Shown: one piece after another, positions 27,481 to 36,315 of the stretch | How positions within the stretch are numbered: the first letter of the stretch is position 1 | Layout of the letters: each line of letters opens with the position of its first letter | Assembly: GCA_018433765.1 (NCBI GenBank) | Contig: JAHDQO010000013.1 | Location: 283,245 to 347,244, forward strand | Direction of reading: 5' to 3' | DNA length: 64,000 nt | From: Tissierellales bacterium | GTDB taxonomy: Bacteria; Bacillota; Clostridia; Tissierellales; Sedimentibacteraceae | The notes under the pieces: model-generated | What the model was told of the DNA's origin: nothing | What the model saw: the letters and a program-made list of their open reading frames with translations, nothing else | Databases searched by the model: none | Made by a program: the position numbers and the translations under genes

Positions 27481-27772
27481 AACGAGAAACGAGAAATTAG
27501 GAAACGAGAAACAAGGATAGTTTTTATAAATAAAAACTTTTTAAAATAATAATAATAATAAATTTTCTAAAAGAAAATTTAAACCATGTTCCTCGTTCCT
27601 CGTTATTAGTTACTCGTTTATAGAATAACGAGAAACGAGAAATTAGGAAACGAGAAACAAGGATAGTTTTTATAAATAAAAACTTTTTAAAATAATAATA
27701 ATAAAAATAAATTTTCTAAAAGAGAATTTAAACCATATTACTCGTTACTAGTTCCTCGTTACTCGTTCAATA
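27481..27772 (+). repeat. Direct tandem duplication of a 146-bp palindromic unit
   Basis: Two copies, 27481-27626 and 27627-27772, are nearly identical. Each starts AACGAGAAACGAGAAATTAG and ends with an inverted version (CTCGTTCCTCGTTATTAGTTAC), so each unit is a long imperfect palindrome with an AT-rich centre (TTTATAAATAAAAAC). It fills the thiD-thiM gap and is a variant of the ACGAG module of the other repeat blocks. Confidence 0.85.
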
Positions 27773-27791
27773 ATGAAAGGAAGGTGTTTAT

Positions 27792-28592
27792 ATGAAACAA
27801 AATAATATAATTAAAAAAGTGAGAGAAGAGTCTCCATTAATACATCATATTACAAATTATGTTACAGTGAATGATTGTGCAAATATTACATTAGCGTTTG
27901 GGGCAAGTCCTGTTATGGCTCACTGCATTGATGAAGTAGAAGAAATGGTTAGTATTTCTTCAGCTTTAGTGTTAAACATAGGTACTATCCAATCTTCTAG
28001 TATAGAAGCATTTATTAAAGCTGGAAAGAAAGCTATTAGTTTAGGTAAACCTGTTATCTTTGACCCAGTTGGATGTGGAGCTTCTAAACTTCGTAGTGAT
28101 GTATCTAAAGCAATAATAAATGAAGTTAAACCAAGTGTTATAAAAGGAAACATGGCTGAAATAAAACATTTACTTTTCAATAAAAGTAATATGAAAGGAG
28201 TAGATTCAGAAGAAAGCATGAAAGATGCAGAGAAAATTTCTGTTGAATTAGCTTTAAAGACTAATGCGGTAGTTGTTACTACAGGAAAAGTTGATTATAT
28301 TACAGATGGTAAACGTATAGCAGCTGTAAGCAATGGAACAAGTATGTTATCAAAAATTACTGGAACAGGTTGTATGTTAAATTCAATTATAGCAAGCTGC
28401 TGTAGTGTTAATAATGATTATTTAGTAAGTTCAGCAGTAGCTACATCAGCAATGGGAATTTGCGGTGAAACAGCGGAAAAAAATCTAAACATCAATGAAG
28501 GTTCAGGAACTTTTAGATATAGATTAATAGATGCATTTTATTTCATAGATGATGAAAAAATTAATAAAAGTGGGAGAATAAAAATTGTATAA
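27792..28592 (+). CDS. thiM: Hydroxyethylthiazole kinase
   Basis: A 266-aa enzyme that phosphorylates hydroxyethylthiazole during thiamine salvage. Motifs: HHITNYVTVNDCAN at the N-terminus, FDPVGCGASKLR (substrate region) and GTGCMLNSIIASC (phosphate-binding anion hole). Start ATG has AAAGGAAGG upstream. It overlaps thiE by 8 bp, indicating translational coupling. Confidence 0.95.
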   Translation: MKQNNIIKKVREESPLIHHITNYVTVNDCANITLAFGASPVMAHCIDEVEEMVSISSALVLNIGTIQSSSIEAFIKAGKKAISLGKPVIFDPVGCGASKLRSDVSKAIINEVKPSVIKGNMAEIKHLLFNKSNMKGVDSEESMKDAEKISVELALKTNAVVVTTGKVDYITDGKRIAAVSNGTSMLSKITGTGCMLNSIIASCCSVNNDYLVSSAVATSAMGICGETAEKNLNINEGSGTFRYRLIDAFYFIDDEKINKSGRIKIV

Positions 28593-29226
28593 AATAGATT
28601 ATAGTATTTATTTGGTAACAGATAGAAATTTAATCAAAGATAAGACATTAACTGAAGCAGTTGAAGAAGCAATAAAAGGTGGAGCTACAATAGTTCAACT
28701 AAGAGAAAAAGAAGCAACTTCAAGAGAATTTTATGAAGTTGCATTAAAAGTAAAAGAGATAACAAAAAAATATAATGTACCCTTAATCATTAATGATAGG
28801 ATTGATATAGCTATGCTAGTAGATGCTGATGGCTTACATATTGGACAGAAGGATATTCCGCTAATAGAAGCAAGAAAAATAATAGGTAAAAATAAGATTA
28901 TTGGGTTATCAGCTTCTAATCTTGAAGAAGCAGTGCAGGGAGAAAAAGAAGGTGCAGATTACTTAGGAGTAGGTGCAGTCTTTCCAACGTCAACTAAAAA
29001 AGATGCAGAGGACTGCAATTTAAAAAAATTAATACAAATTAAGCAAAAAACTAATATTCCAATAGTTGCTATTGGCGGGATTAATAAAAGTAATGTTGGT
29101 AGTGTTTCTAAGACTGGAATAGAAGGAGCAGCAATGATTTCAGCTATACTACAGAGTAAGAATATAATAGAAGTAACAAAAGAAATTAAAAATATATGGT
29201 TAAAAAACAGAATGGAGGACAAATAA
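28585..29226 (+). CDS. thiE: Thiamine phosphate synthase
   Basis: A 213-aa TIM-barrel enzyme joining HMP-PP and thiazole phosphate to thiamine phosphate. Visible signatures are VTDRN, QLREKEATSREFYE, LIINDRIDIAMLVDADGLHIGQ, GLSASNLEEA, GVGAVFPTSTKKDA and AIGGINKSNV. It starts with TTG (28585) within the end of thiM, using GGGAG 8 nt upstream. thiC begins directly at the next base after its stop. Confidence 0.95.
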   Translation: MYKIDYSIYLVTDRNLIKDKTLTEAVEEAIKGGATIVQLREKEATSREFYEVALKVKEITKKYNVPLIINDRIDIAMLVDADGLHIGQKDIPLIEARKIIGKNKIIGLSASNLEEAVQGEKEGADYLGVGAVFPTSTKKDAEDCNLKKLIQIKQKTNIPIVAIGGINKSNVGSVSKTGIEGAAMISAILQSKNIIEVTKEIKNIWLKNRMEDK

Positions 29227-30531
29227 ATGAATTATTCAACTCAAATGGATGCAGCTAAAAAGGGTATTGTTACTAAGGAAATGGAAATAGTCTCAAAGAA
29301 AGAAAACATGGATGTAAATAAACTTATGGACTTAATGGCTAAAGGTAAAGTTGTAATTCCATGTAATAAAAATCATAAGAATATAAATCCAGAAGGTGTT
29401 GGGGAAGGATTAAGAACAAAAATCAATGTTAATTTAGGTATTTCTAAAGATTGTAACAAAATTGATATGGAGTTAGAAAAAGCAAGAACTGCTATTGATA
29501 TGAAAGCAGAAGCAATTATGGATCTTTCTAATTATGGAAAAACTGAAGTGTTTAGAAAAAAACTTGTAGATATGTCACCAGCTATGATTGGAACAGTTCC
29601 TGTATACGATGCTTTAGGATTTTATGAAAAAGAGTTAAAAGATATAAAGGCTAAAGAATTCTTAGATGTAGTAGAAAAGCATGGGCAAGACGGAGTAGAT
29701 TTTGTTACTATACATGCAGGGATGAATAAAGAAACAGCAAGTACATTTGTTAGAAATCCTAGACTAATGAATATAGTATCTAGAGGTGGGTCTTTAATGT
29801 TTGCTTGGATGAGGTTAAACGGAAAAGAAAACCCATTCTATGAGTACTTTGATGATTTACTAGATATTTGTTTAAAATATGATATTACGTTAAGCTTAGG
29901 CGATGCATGCAGACCAGGTGCTATAGCTGATAGCACAGATGCATGTCAAATAAAAGAACTAATTGTATTAGGTGAATTAACTAAGAGAGCTTGGAAAAAG
30001 AATGTACAGGTAATAATAGAAGGACCGGGACATGTAGCATTAGATGAAATTGAATCAAACATGTTAATAGAAAAGAGATTATGTCATGGAGCTCCATTTT
30101 ATGTATTAGGACCGTTAGTAACAGACATAGCACCGGGATATGATCATATAACCGGTGCTATTGGAGGAGCATTAGCGGCAGCGAAAGGTGCAGACTTCTT
30201 ATGTTATGTAACTCCGGCTGAACATTTAAGATTACCTACAGTAGAAGATATGAAAGAAGGTATAATAGCTACTAGAATAGCTGCACATGCTGGAGATATA
30301 GCTAAAAAGATACCAAAAGCAAGAAAATGGGATAATGAGATGAGTCACGCAAGACAACAGCTTGATTGGGATAAAATGCTTGAATTGGCTATTGATCCAG
30401 AAAAAGCTAAAGAATATAGAAAAGATGCAGTACCAGAAGATGAAAAAACTTGTACAATGTGCGGTAAAATGTGTGCTGTTAGAACATTAAATAAAGTTCT
30501 AGAAGGTGAAGATATTAATATATTAAGGTAA
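29227..30531 (+). CDS. thiC: Phosphomethylpyrimidine synthase
   Basis: A 434-aa radical SAM-type enzyme converting aminoimidazole ribotide to HMP phosphate. Family blocks include [43 protein letters not shown] and [14 protein letters not shown]. The C-terminal Cys cluster CTMCGKMC binds the [4Fe-4S] cluster. It closes the thi set. No riboswitch lies directly ahead of it, so it probably shares control with the thiW transcript or is constitutive. The 146-bp gap after it holds small inverted repeats (30549-30578, GAGTTATGA..TCATAACTC near 30597) that may act as terminators. Confidence 0.96.
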   Translation: MNYSTQMDAAKKGIVTKEMEIVSKKENMDVNKLMDLMAKGKVVIPCNKNHKNINPEGVGEGLRTKINVNLGISKDCNKIDMELEKARTAIDMKAEAIMDLSNYGKTEVFRKKLVDMSPAMIGTVPVYDALGFYEKELKDIKAKEFLDVVEKHGQDGVDFVTIHAGMNKETASTFVRNPRLMNIVSRGGSLMFAWMRLNGKENPFYEYFDDLLDICLKYDITLSLGDACRPGAIADSTDACQIKELIVLGELTKRAWKKNVQVIIEGPGHVALDEIESNMLIEKRLCHGAPFYVLGPLVTDIAPGYDHITGAIGGALAAAKGADFLCYVTPAEHLRLPTVEDMKEGIIATRIAAHAGDIAKKIPKARKWDNEMSHARQQLDWDKMLELAIDPEKAKEYRKDAVPEDEKTCTMCGKMCAVRTLNKVLEGEDINILR

Positions 30532-30677
30532 TATGAATTAAACATAACAAATATATCAATATATTATAATTGATATATTGTATTCTTTGACAGGTGAGTT
30601 ATGATTTCATAACTCCCTGACGAAGAAACAAATCAAATATTTTCAGACTATAAAATTTAAATTTTTAAAAAATATTT

Positions 30678-31556
30678 TTAATTTTTTACTGAAATTTCAA
30701 AGAAATGGTCACTGGGACATTGAGTATAAACAGTATTATTTGCACAATTTGAGTTTACATAATTTACTATTATGTCACCTTCATTTACAGTATTGCCATT
30801 TTTGTACTTTTTGTTTAATTTTGCTTTATAACCAACTTTTTTTGTTTCACAAGTCTTTAAAGTACCAAATTCCCATTTTAATACTGTATCTTCATTTAAA
30901 GGATAAATTTGATCAGGTTCTATGTTAGAAGTACCGTCTAAATAGCTAAATCCATCTCCTAAAATATTTCTAAAATACACATTTTTAACCATGTCATACT
31001 GACCTGCTTTACATTCTATATAAAATTTAACTGTATCACCGGGAGCTATATTATCAACTTCGCTGTCTATATTTATAACATATTCTAGTGCATCACATAT
31101 ATATTTAGCTGTAGATATATTTGAATCCCATAATAAGTTTGCACAAAAATTTAAAGTATATTTATGAGGAATTTTTTCACCTGAGTTTTCAACTGAGTTT
31201 TCAGTAAACTTATCACATAATGCAATATTAAAACTAATAGTATTTTTAGACATAGGAGATATTCTAAAGTTATTAGCAAAAAGTATTACATTATCATTAC
31301 ACACTTTTTTATTAGGTGATACAACTTTGATCATATCTATAATATGTTTATCAGGGCCGTCTATATGTAAATTTTCTAAAAATCTTATACCATTAGGTAA
31401 AACCATATTTAAAGATGAAATATGATAATCATTGGTGTTATTTATAATAAATAATTTTACTTCATATATCCAAGAAGGTAAAAAAGAAGATTCTAAATAG
31501 CCAGCTCCTTTAAGAATTTTTTTTGGTACTGATATTTCCACAAAACATTTGTCCAT
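30678..31556 (-). CDS. DUF11-like beta-sandwich protein without signal peptide
   Basis: A 292-aa protein of unknown function. The C-terminal half resembles a DUF11 repeat (YVINIDSEVDNIAPGDTVKFYI, then VYFRNILGDGFSYLDGTSN and LKWEFGTLKTCETKKVGY), a beta-sandwich common in cell-surface proteins. The N-terminal half is a second, unrecognised beta-rich part. No signal peptide, anchor or LPXTG motif is visible, which is odd for the family. ATG at 31556 is chosen because GGAGGTG lies about 10 nt upstream. It is divergent from the selenoprotein gene and may be monocistronic. Confidence 0.65.
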   Translation of the reverse strand: MDKCFVEISVPKKILKGAGYLESSFLPSWIYEVKLFIINNTNDYHISSLNMVLPNGIRFLENLHIDGPDKHIIDMIKVVSPNKKVCNDNVILFANNFRISPMSKNTISFNIALCDKFTENSVENSGEKIPHKYTLNFCANLLWDSNISTAKYICDALEYVINIDSEVDNIAPGDTVKFYIECKAGQYDMVKNVYFRNILGDGFSYLDGTSNIEPDQIYPLNEDTVLKWEFGTLKTCETKKVGYKAKLNKKYKNGNTVNEGDIIVNYVNSNCANNTVYTQCPSDHFFEISVKN

Positions 31557-31866
31557 AAAAAAACACACCTCCAACAAATAAGATAATTGTTCATGGTCGA
31601 AATAACATATCTTATTTTATTCATTAATAGTGTTATATGTGCTTGTGTATTATACAAATAAAATCACAAAAATTTACAGTTGCGTTTTTTTTGTAAAAAA
31701 AAATAATAAATATAAATTTAAGCGTAATTACTCAAATGTATTTTTATGTATGCATAAAATACTAGCTATATGAAAAAATAATAGAGATTAAGTATGATCT
31801 GTGTTAAAATATTATTATAAAAAATTGTTTAAATTACAGTATTCAAAAGAAAAGTAGGAGGATAAT
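31557..31866. other. Intergenic region between divergent genes
   Basis: 310 bp of very AT-rich sequence separate the DUF11-like gene and the selenoprotein gene. It should hold both promoters, but no -35/-10 pair stands out. No ORF, repeat module or strong hairpin was found. Confidence 0.5.
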
Positions 31867-32094
31867 ATGCCAAAAGTTGTTGTTTTTACAAGTAATACTT
31901 GACCACATTGCTTTACGGCAAAAGATTACCTTTCGGAGAAAGGTATAGATTATGAAGAAAAAAATGTTTCTTCAGATATGAACGCTAGAAAAGAATTAAT
32001 GAGTATGGGATACATGGGTGTTCCAATAATAATGGTTAATGATACTGTTGTAGAAGGTTTTAATAAATCAAAATTAGATGAATTATTACCTTAA
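31867..32094 (+). CDS. Selenocysteine-containing glutaredoxin-like protein (UGA at codon 12)
   Basis: Reading TGA at 31900-31902 as selenocysteine gives a 75-aa glutaredoxin/NrdH-like protein: residues 3-9 form the first beta strand, then the redox motif U12-P-H-C15, and later MGVPIIMVND with the cis-Pro and EGF. The SD is AGGAGG at 31856 and the frame stays open to TAA at 32092. A hairpin at 31927-31945 (8-bp stem, loop GGA), 24 nt after the UGA, fits a bacterial SECIS. Sec replaces the first cysteine of CPxC, as in known Firmicute selenoproteins. The organism decodes Sec elsewhere (grdH at 36583). A nonsense pseudogene is unlikely given the intact remainder and the SECIS. Confidence 0.88.
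31927..31945 (+). promoter_or_regulatory. bSECIS hairpin of the glutaredoxin-like gene
   Basis: TACCTTTC pairs fully with GAAAGGTA around a GGA loop. The apical loop lies 32 nt past the UGA, inside the usual 16-37 nt range for bacterial SECIS elements recognised by SelB. Confidence 0.75.
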
Positions 32095-32101
32095 GAATTA
32101 G

Positions 32102-32131
32102 AAGTGGACTAGAGAAAATGTCCACTTTTTT
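32102..32131 (+). terminator. Intrinsic terminator after the selenoprotein gene
   Basis: AAGTGGAC (32102-32109) pairs with GTCCACTT (32120-32127), followed by T residues. Confidence 0.88.
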
Positions 32132-32236
32132 AATGAAATTTTTTAAAAAAATTTCATTAATTTCTATATAAAATTAAGTATTTTCATAACTCTTATGTAA
32201 AAAATAATATTAAAAGTTTATATGAAAGGTGGAATT

Positions 32237-32452
32237 ATGGATAAAAATGCCATTGTTTATTTCAGTGATTTAATAGATGGAGAAAATTTAAAAAATGCTA
32301 TGAAGCAAAAAGGAATTAATATTACTGAAAGAAATGTTTCTAATGACATTATTGCGAGAAATGAAATAATATTAAAAGGATTAAGAAAACTGCCAATTGT
32401 TAAAATGAATGGAAAATATTTAGAAGGAGTTGATGAAACTAGTTTTATATAA
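32237..32452 (+). CDS. Glutaredoxin-like paralogue lacking the redox cysteines
   Basis: A 71-aa protein that aligns with the preceding selenoprotein over its length (VYFSD for VVFTS, ERNVSNDIIARNEII for EKNVSSDMNARKEL, LPIVKMNGKYLEG for VPIIMVNDTVVEG). The CPxC/UPHC site is replaced by LIDGE, so no thiol redox chemistry is expected; the cis-Pro is kept. It may be a regulatory or binding partner, or a decaying duplicate. The start is the ATG at 32237, behind AAAGGTGG. Confidence 0.75.
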   Translation: MDKNAIVYFSDLIDGENLKNAMKQKGINITERNVSNDIIARNEIILKGLRKLPIVKMNGKYLEGVDETSFI

Positions 32453-32476
32453 AACTCGGCAATTTGCCGAGTTTTT
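32453..32476 (+). terminator. Intrinsic terminator after the glutaredoxin paralogue
   Basis: AACTCGGCA pairs with TGCCGAGTT, with a T tract, directly after the stop codon. Confidence 0.88.
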
Positions 32477-32569
32477 AACTTTAAATAGGTTTTTATAGAA
32501 TTAATGTTGAAAAACATCATATATTGCAGTAGTATAAATTTAAACAAATAAAATATGAGGTGAATAAAA

Positions 32570-33637
32570 ATGAAATTAGAGCAATTACAAAAAGTTCAAA
32601 CTGGTTTTTTGAATACACCTATTCACGAATTAAAAAGCATAAGCCAAAAATACAAAACCAAAATATTAATAAAACGAGATGATTTAACAGGTTTTGCTTT
32701 AGGCGGTAATAAATTAAGAAAACTAGATTATCTTGTTAAAGATGCTATAAATAATAATTGTTCGGTACTTTTAACTTATGGAGGACCTCAAACTAATCAT
32801 GGTAGATTAACAGCAGCTGCTGCAGTAAGATTTGGATTAAAATGTGGAATAATAATGGATGGAATACCTCCTGAAAAAGCTTCTGGCAATATAGTTCTTG
32901 ATAAAATGATGGGAGCTGATTTATTTTTTATGGATGATTCTAATTTTAAATCATGTCCTAGAGATGTATATAAACAAAAATATACTGCTCTTAAGCAAAA
33001 AACTACATCAGAAGTAATAAAGATGTATGAAGAAAAAGGAGAAAAGGTTTATCCTATACCGGTTGGTGGCAGTTCTGAAATAGGTGCAGCAGGATATATT
33101 ATGGCAGTTAAAGAAATTTTAAATCAGCTTAAAGAAAAAAATGAAAAAGTTGATTATGTTGTTACGGGATTTGGTTCTACTGGAACTTTTGGAGGATTAT
33201 ATTTAGGAGCTAAATATTATGATGCACCTTTTGAAATAGTAGGAATAAGTGTATCGGAAAAAACAGACGAAGATTTACAGGAGAAAGTTGACTATATAAA
33301 TAAAGTAAGTAAATATTTTGATTTAGGTATAGATGTTAAATATGAAGATATTTGGGTTGAAGGAGGTTTTGTAGGTAATGGATATAATATACCAGATGAA
33401 GAAACTAGAAAATATATATATGAAATGGCACGAGAAGAAGCAATTATTTTAGACCCATGTTATACAGGAAAGACTTATAGAGGATTAATAGAACTTATTA
33501 AAAATAAAAAAATAAAAGAAGGAAGTACAGTCTTGTTTTTACATACTGGTGGAGTACCAGGAATTTATTCAAATGAACATTTAGAAGCAATGCAAAATGA
33601 AATTTGGAACGGTGAAAAAAAAGTGTTTAAACTTTAA
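32570..33637 (+). CDS. D-cysteine desulfhydrase-like PLP enzyme (ACC deaminase family)
   Basis: A 355-aa fold-type II PLP enzyme. It contains TPIHELKSIS, LIKRDDLTGFALGGNKLRK with the PLP lysine in GGNKLRK, YGGPQTNHGR, the phosphate cup GSTGTFGG and LFLHTGGVPG. The family includes D-cysteine desulfhydrase (D-Cys to pyruvate, sulfide and ammonia) and ACC deaminase; the bacterial context favours the former. SD GAGGTG stands 8 nt before the ATG. Its neighbours are thiol/selenol redox proteins, so a role in sulfur or selenium amino acid handling is plausible. Confidence 0.82.
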   Translation: MKLEQLQKVQTGFLNTPIHELKSISQKYKTKILIKRDDLTGFALGGNKLRKLDYLVKDAINNNCSVLLTYGGPQTNHGRLTAAAAVRFGLKCGIIMDGIPPEKASGNIVLDKMMGADLFFMDDSNFKSCPRDVYKQKYTALKQKTTSEVIKMYEEKGEKVYPIPVGGSSEIGAAGYIMAVKEILNQLKEKNEKVDYVVTGFGSTGTFGGLYLGAKYYDAPFEIVGISVSEKTDEDLQEKVDYINKVSKYFDLGIDVKYEDIWVEGGFVGNGYNIPDEETRKYIYEMAREEAIILDPCYTGKTYRGLIELIKNKKIKEGSTVLFLHTGGVPGIYSNEHLEAMQNEIWNGEKKVFKL

Positions 33638-33748
33638 TAAAATTTTTAAAAATATAACTAATATCCTAAATAATTACTTAATGATTATTTTAAAAATGTA
33701 AATAATAATATTGAATATATTTATATTAAAAGAAAGGAATGATTAGTT

Positions 33749-34171
33749 ATAAAAGCAAAAGATATAATGACTAGAAAAATTATTTGTGTTAATGAAAATG
33801 ATCCGGTACTAAATGCTACTCAAAAGATGAAAGACGCTGATGTAGGATCAGTTATCGTAAACAGTAATAAAAGATTAGTTGGAATTGTAACTGATAGAGA
33901 TATAGTACTAAGAAGTTCTGCAATGGGAGTTAGTCCAGCTTCTATGACTTGTGGAGAAGTTATGTCTACTAGTGTAGTTACAGCAGAACCTGATATGGAA
34001 ATTGACGAAGTAGCTAGTCTTATGAGTAATAATCAAATACGTAGAATACCAGTAGCCGAAAGTGGAAGAGTTGTAGGTATGATTTCATTGGCTGATATAA
34101 CACAGTCAAGAGGAAGCAGCCGAGAAGCTCATAGTGTTCTTAGGAATGTTACAAAGAAAAGCTATAGTTAA
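33749..34171 (+). CDS. CBS-domain pair protein, apparent ATA start
   Basis: A two-CBS protein of 134 aa from the first ATG (33767), or 140 aa if the upstream in-frame ATA at 33749 initiates. The longer form begins (M)KAKDIMTRK, the normal start of such proteins, and AGAAAGG lies 11 nt before the ATA, whereas the ATG has no SD. Both CBS units are seen (VGIVTDRDI and VVGMISLADI). CBS pairs sense adenine nucleotides. An out-of-frame ATG at 33739 opens only an 11-codon ORF. A sequencing slip cannot be excluded. Confidence 0.8.
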   Translation: MKAKDIMTRKIICVNENDPVLNATQKMKDADVGSVIVNSNKRLVGIVTDRDIVLRSSAMGVSPASMTCGEVMSTSVVTAEPDMEIDEVASLMSNNQIRRIPVAESGRVVGMISLADITQSRGSSREAHSVLRNVTKKSYS

Positions 34172-34174
34172 TTA

Positions 34175-34425
34175 AAATGAATTGAGAAATGAGAATGGAG
34201 AAGTAATGGAAGCTTTACTAGGGTAAAGCAAAACAAGATAAAAGTGAAAAGTGAAAAGATAATAATTATAGTAGTTTTACTAACGTAAAAACTAGAATTT
34301 ACGAATTAATTGAGTAAATTAACCATTAATTATTAACTATACACTATCAACTATCAATTATTTTTAAGAGGTGCAATGCACATTTCAGTGTCATTTTGTG
34401 TGATTCTGTGGTTAATTTTAGAGAG
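34175..34425 (+). repeat. Mosaic repeat block
   Basis: Contains GAATTGAGAAATGAGAATGG, the hairpin 34212-34229 (GCTTTAC, TAGG, GTAAAGC), a second imperfect hairpin near 34274, AT-rich inverted arms, GTGCAATGCACA and a degenerate ...TGATTCTGTGGTTAA end just upstream of the next small gene. No ORF of its own. Confidence 0.8.
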
Positions 34426-34438
34426 AGGATTGATTAAT

Positions 34439-34636
34439 ATAGCTAAAAAGGGTATGAGAAGACCTTCTCAGGAAGAAAATCATGAAAAAGACGATAAGGA
34501 TAAGAAGAAGAATAATTATCCTAAGGATACAGTTGAACCTGTACCTGAATTACAAGGTAAAGCAAAGTTATCTAATAAAAAAGCAATGAATATGTCTTTT
34601 AAAAGACAAGATTATATAATGAACAGGAAAGGATAG
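34439..34636 (+). CDS. Small basic protein, possible ATA start
   Basis: A lysine-rich, hydrophilic protein of about 65 aa containing KKGMRRPSQEEN, KDDKDKKKNN and PVPELQGKAK. No family is recognised with confidence. Starting at ATA 34439 gives (M)AKKGMRRP with AGAGAGG 10 nt upstream; a TTG at 34430 is only 1 nt from that SD; ATG 34454 lacks an SD. Upstream in-frame sequence (ATG 34376) is repeat DNA and should not be counted. It may be a spore or nucleic-acid-binding small protein; this is a guess from composition. Confidence 0.55.
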   Translation: MAKKGMRRPSQEENHEKDDKDKKKNNYPKDTVEPVPELQGKAKLSNKKAMNMSFKRQDYIMNRKG

Positions 34637-34641
34637 CGAAA

Positions 34642-34779
34642 ATGCCTAAGGACAGCCAGCCCGATAAAAAAGAAGTAAGAAAGAAAAAATGCAACTATCA
34701 AATTCCATTAACAAGAGAAAATTGTAATGATAATAGAAATGCTAAAAAGCATTCTATTAAAACAAAAAAAGAGAAATAA
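34642..34779 (+). CDS. 45-aa lysine-rich small protein
   Basis: ATG at 34642 has AGGAAAGGA 8 nt upstream, and the ORF ends just before a terminator. The product (PKDSQPDKKEVRKKKCNY.., two Cys, many Lys) is strongly basic. It begins 5 bp after the preceding small basic ORF, suggesting a two-gene unit. No family is recognised. Confidence 0.6.
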   Translation: MPKDSQPDKKEVRKKKCNYQIPLTRENCNDNRNAKKHSIKTKKEK

Positions 34780-34784
34780 AAAAT

Positions 34785-34816
34785 ACAGCTGATTTATTAA
34801 AATCAGCTGTTATTTT
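34785..34816. terminator. Bidirectional terminator between convergent genes
   Basis: ACAGCTGATT and AATCAGCTGT form a 10-bp stem with T tracts on the plus side and an A/T-rich flank for the minus strand. Confidence 0.85.
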
Positions 34817-34820
34817 TAAA

Positions 34821-36296
34821 TTATTTAATAGTTGTTTCGCTTTTCAAAGCTTTATAAATACTTACACATGCTAGAAGCATTACAAAAATAAATGGGAAGG
34901 CAGCTGCTACAGAGCCTATCTGAAGAGTTTTAAGACCTCCTGCTAGCATTAGTGCCAATGCAAGCATTGCTTGAATTACACCCCAAATAATTTTTTTAGT
35001 ATTTGATGGGTTTAAATCTCCACCAGATGTAAACATACCTAATACAAATGTTGCAGAATTTGCAGATGTTATAAAGAAAGTACATAGTAGTAATACTGCA
35101 ATCACTGAAATAATATTTCCAAGTGGATAATTTTTCAAAACTACAAATAATGCAGTTTCAGTAACTTTGGCAGCACTAGAAGCAATATCAACACCTAAGT
35201 CAATTCCTAAAGTTCCAAAAACTGAAAACCAAATAAATGATGCTATTGAAGGTGCTATAATTACACCTAAAATAAACTCTCGAACAGTTCTTCCTCTAGA
35301 AATACGTGCAATGAAAGTACCAACAAATGGAGCCCAAGCAATCCACCAAGCCCAATAAAATATAGTCCAGTCACTAATCCAAGTATTATCACCAAAAGCT
35401 TCAATATGAAAGCTGTCACTTACAAATTGACTTATATATGTTCCAAGTCCATTAGTAAAAGAATTAACCATCTTTAGAGTTGGACCTATTAAGATAGATC
35501 CTACTAGTATAACGATTGCTAAAAGCAAATTAATATCAGATAATATCTTTATACCTTTTTCAACACCACTTACAGCAGTCCAAGTATATAATATTAGTAC
35601 TATTACTATTATTATGATTTGCACAAAAGTTGTGTAAGGAATACCGAACAGATAATTTAAACCTCCATTAATCTGTAGTGTTCCTAAACCAAGAGAAGTA
35701 GCTACTCCAGCAACTGTTGCAAATACAGCTAAAATATCAATAATTTTTCCTATTGGACCATTGACTCTATCTTCACCAATTAAGGGTATAAATATTGTGC
35801 TGATAAGACCGGGCTTGTTTTTTCTGTATTGAAAATATGCTAGAGCAAGCCCTATAATACTGTAATTTGCCCAAGGGTGAAAACCCCAGTGGACGAAGGA
35901 AGATTTGATAGCAAAATTTGCAGCTTCAGCAGTTCCGCTTTCTAGACCGAAAGGCGGGGAAACAAAATGCTTAAGAGGCTCTGCGACTCCAAAGAATACA
36001 AGACCAATTCCCATACCGGCTCCAAACAACATTGCGAACCAAGAAGATGTTTTAAAATCAGGTTTTGAATCATCTGGCCCAAGTCTTATATTTCCATATT
36101 TACTAAAAGCAATAAATAAAGAAAATGCTACAAATATAAACATTGATATTAGATATAACCAGCTGAAATTAATTGTAATTAATTCATATAATCCATTAGC
36201 TGCACTTTCAAAATTTTCTGGGGAAAGTATTCCCCAGAAAACAATAGCAAAGACTACAACTAAAGAAATATATAACACACTGTTATTTTTTTTCAT
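34821..36296 (-). CDS. BCCT-family glycine betaine transporter
   Basis: A 491-aa carrier with twelve predicted helices. Family motifs are GMGIGLVFFGVAEPL (betaine-site helix) and the BCCT signature DWTIFYWAWWIAWAPFVG. The family imports betaine, choline or carnitine. It lies 19 bp behind the betaine reductase subunit genes on the same strand, which makes glycine betaine (or a similar methylamine) the likely substrate, here as an energy substrate rather than only an osmolyte. Confidence 0.92.
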   Translation of the reverse strand: MKKNNSVLYISLVVVFAIVFWGILSPENFESAANGLYELITINFSWLYLISMFIFVAFSLFIAFSKYGNIRLGPDDSKPDFKTSSWFAMLFGAGMGIGLVFFGVAEPLKHFVSPPFGLESGTAEAANFAIKSSFVHWGFHPWANYSIIGLALAYFQYRKNKPGLISTIFIPLIGEDRVNGPIGKIIDILAVFATVAGVATSLGLGTLQINGGLNYLFGIPYTTFVQIIIIVIVLILYTWTAVSGVEKGIKILSDINLLLAIVILVGSILIGPTLKMVNSFTNGLGTYISQFVSDSFHIEAFGDNTWISDWTIFYWAWWIAWAPFVGTFIARISRGRTVREFILGVIIAPSIASFIWFSVFGTLGIDLGVDIASSAAKVTETALFVVLKNYPLGNIISVIAVLLLCTFFITSANSATFVLGMFTSGGDLNPSNTKKIIWGVIQAMLALALMLAGGLKTLQIGSVAAAFPFIFVMLLACVSIYKALKSETTIK

Positions 36297-36315
36297 TTAG
36301 CCTAATCCCTTTCAA

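Noticed and set aside
31867..32094. Glutaredoxin-like gene as a nonsense pseudogene
   Set aside because: Everything except the TGA is intact, the TGA falls exactly on the redox cysteine, and a SECIS-type hairpin follows.
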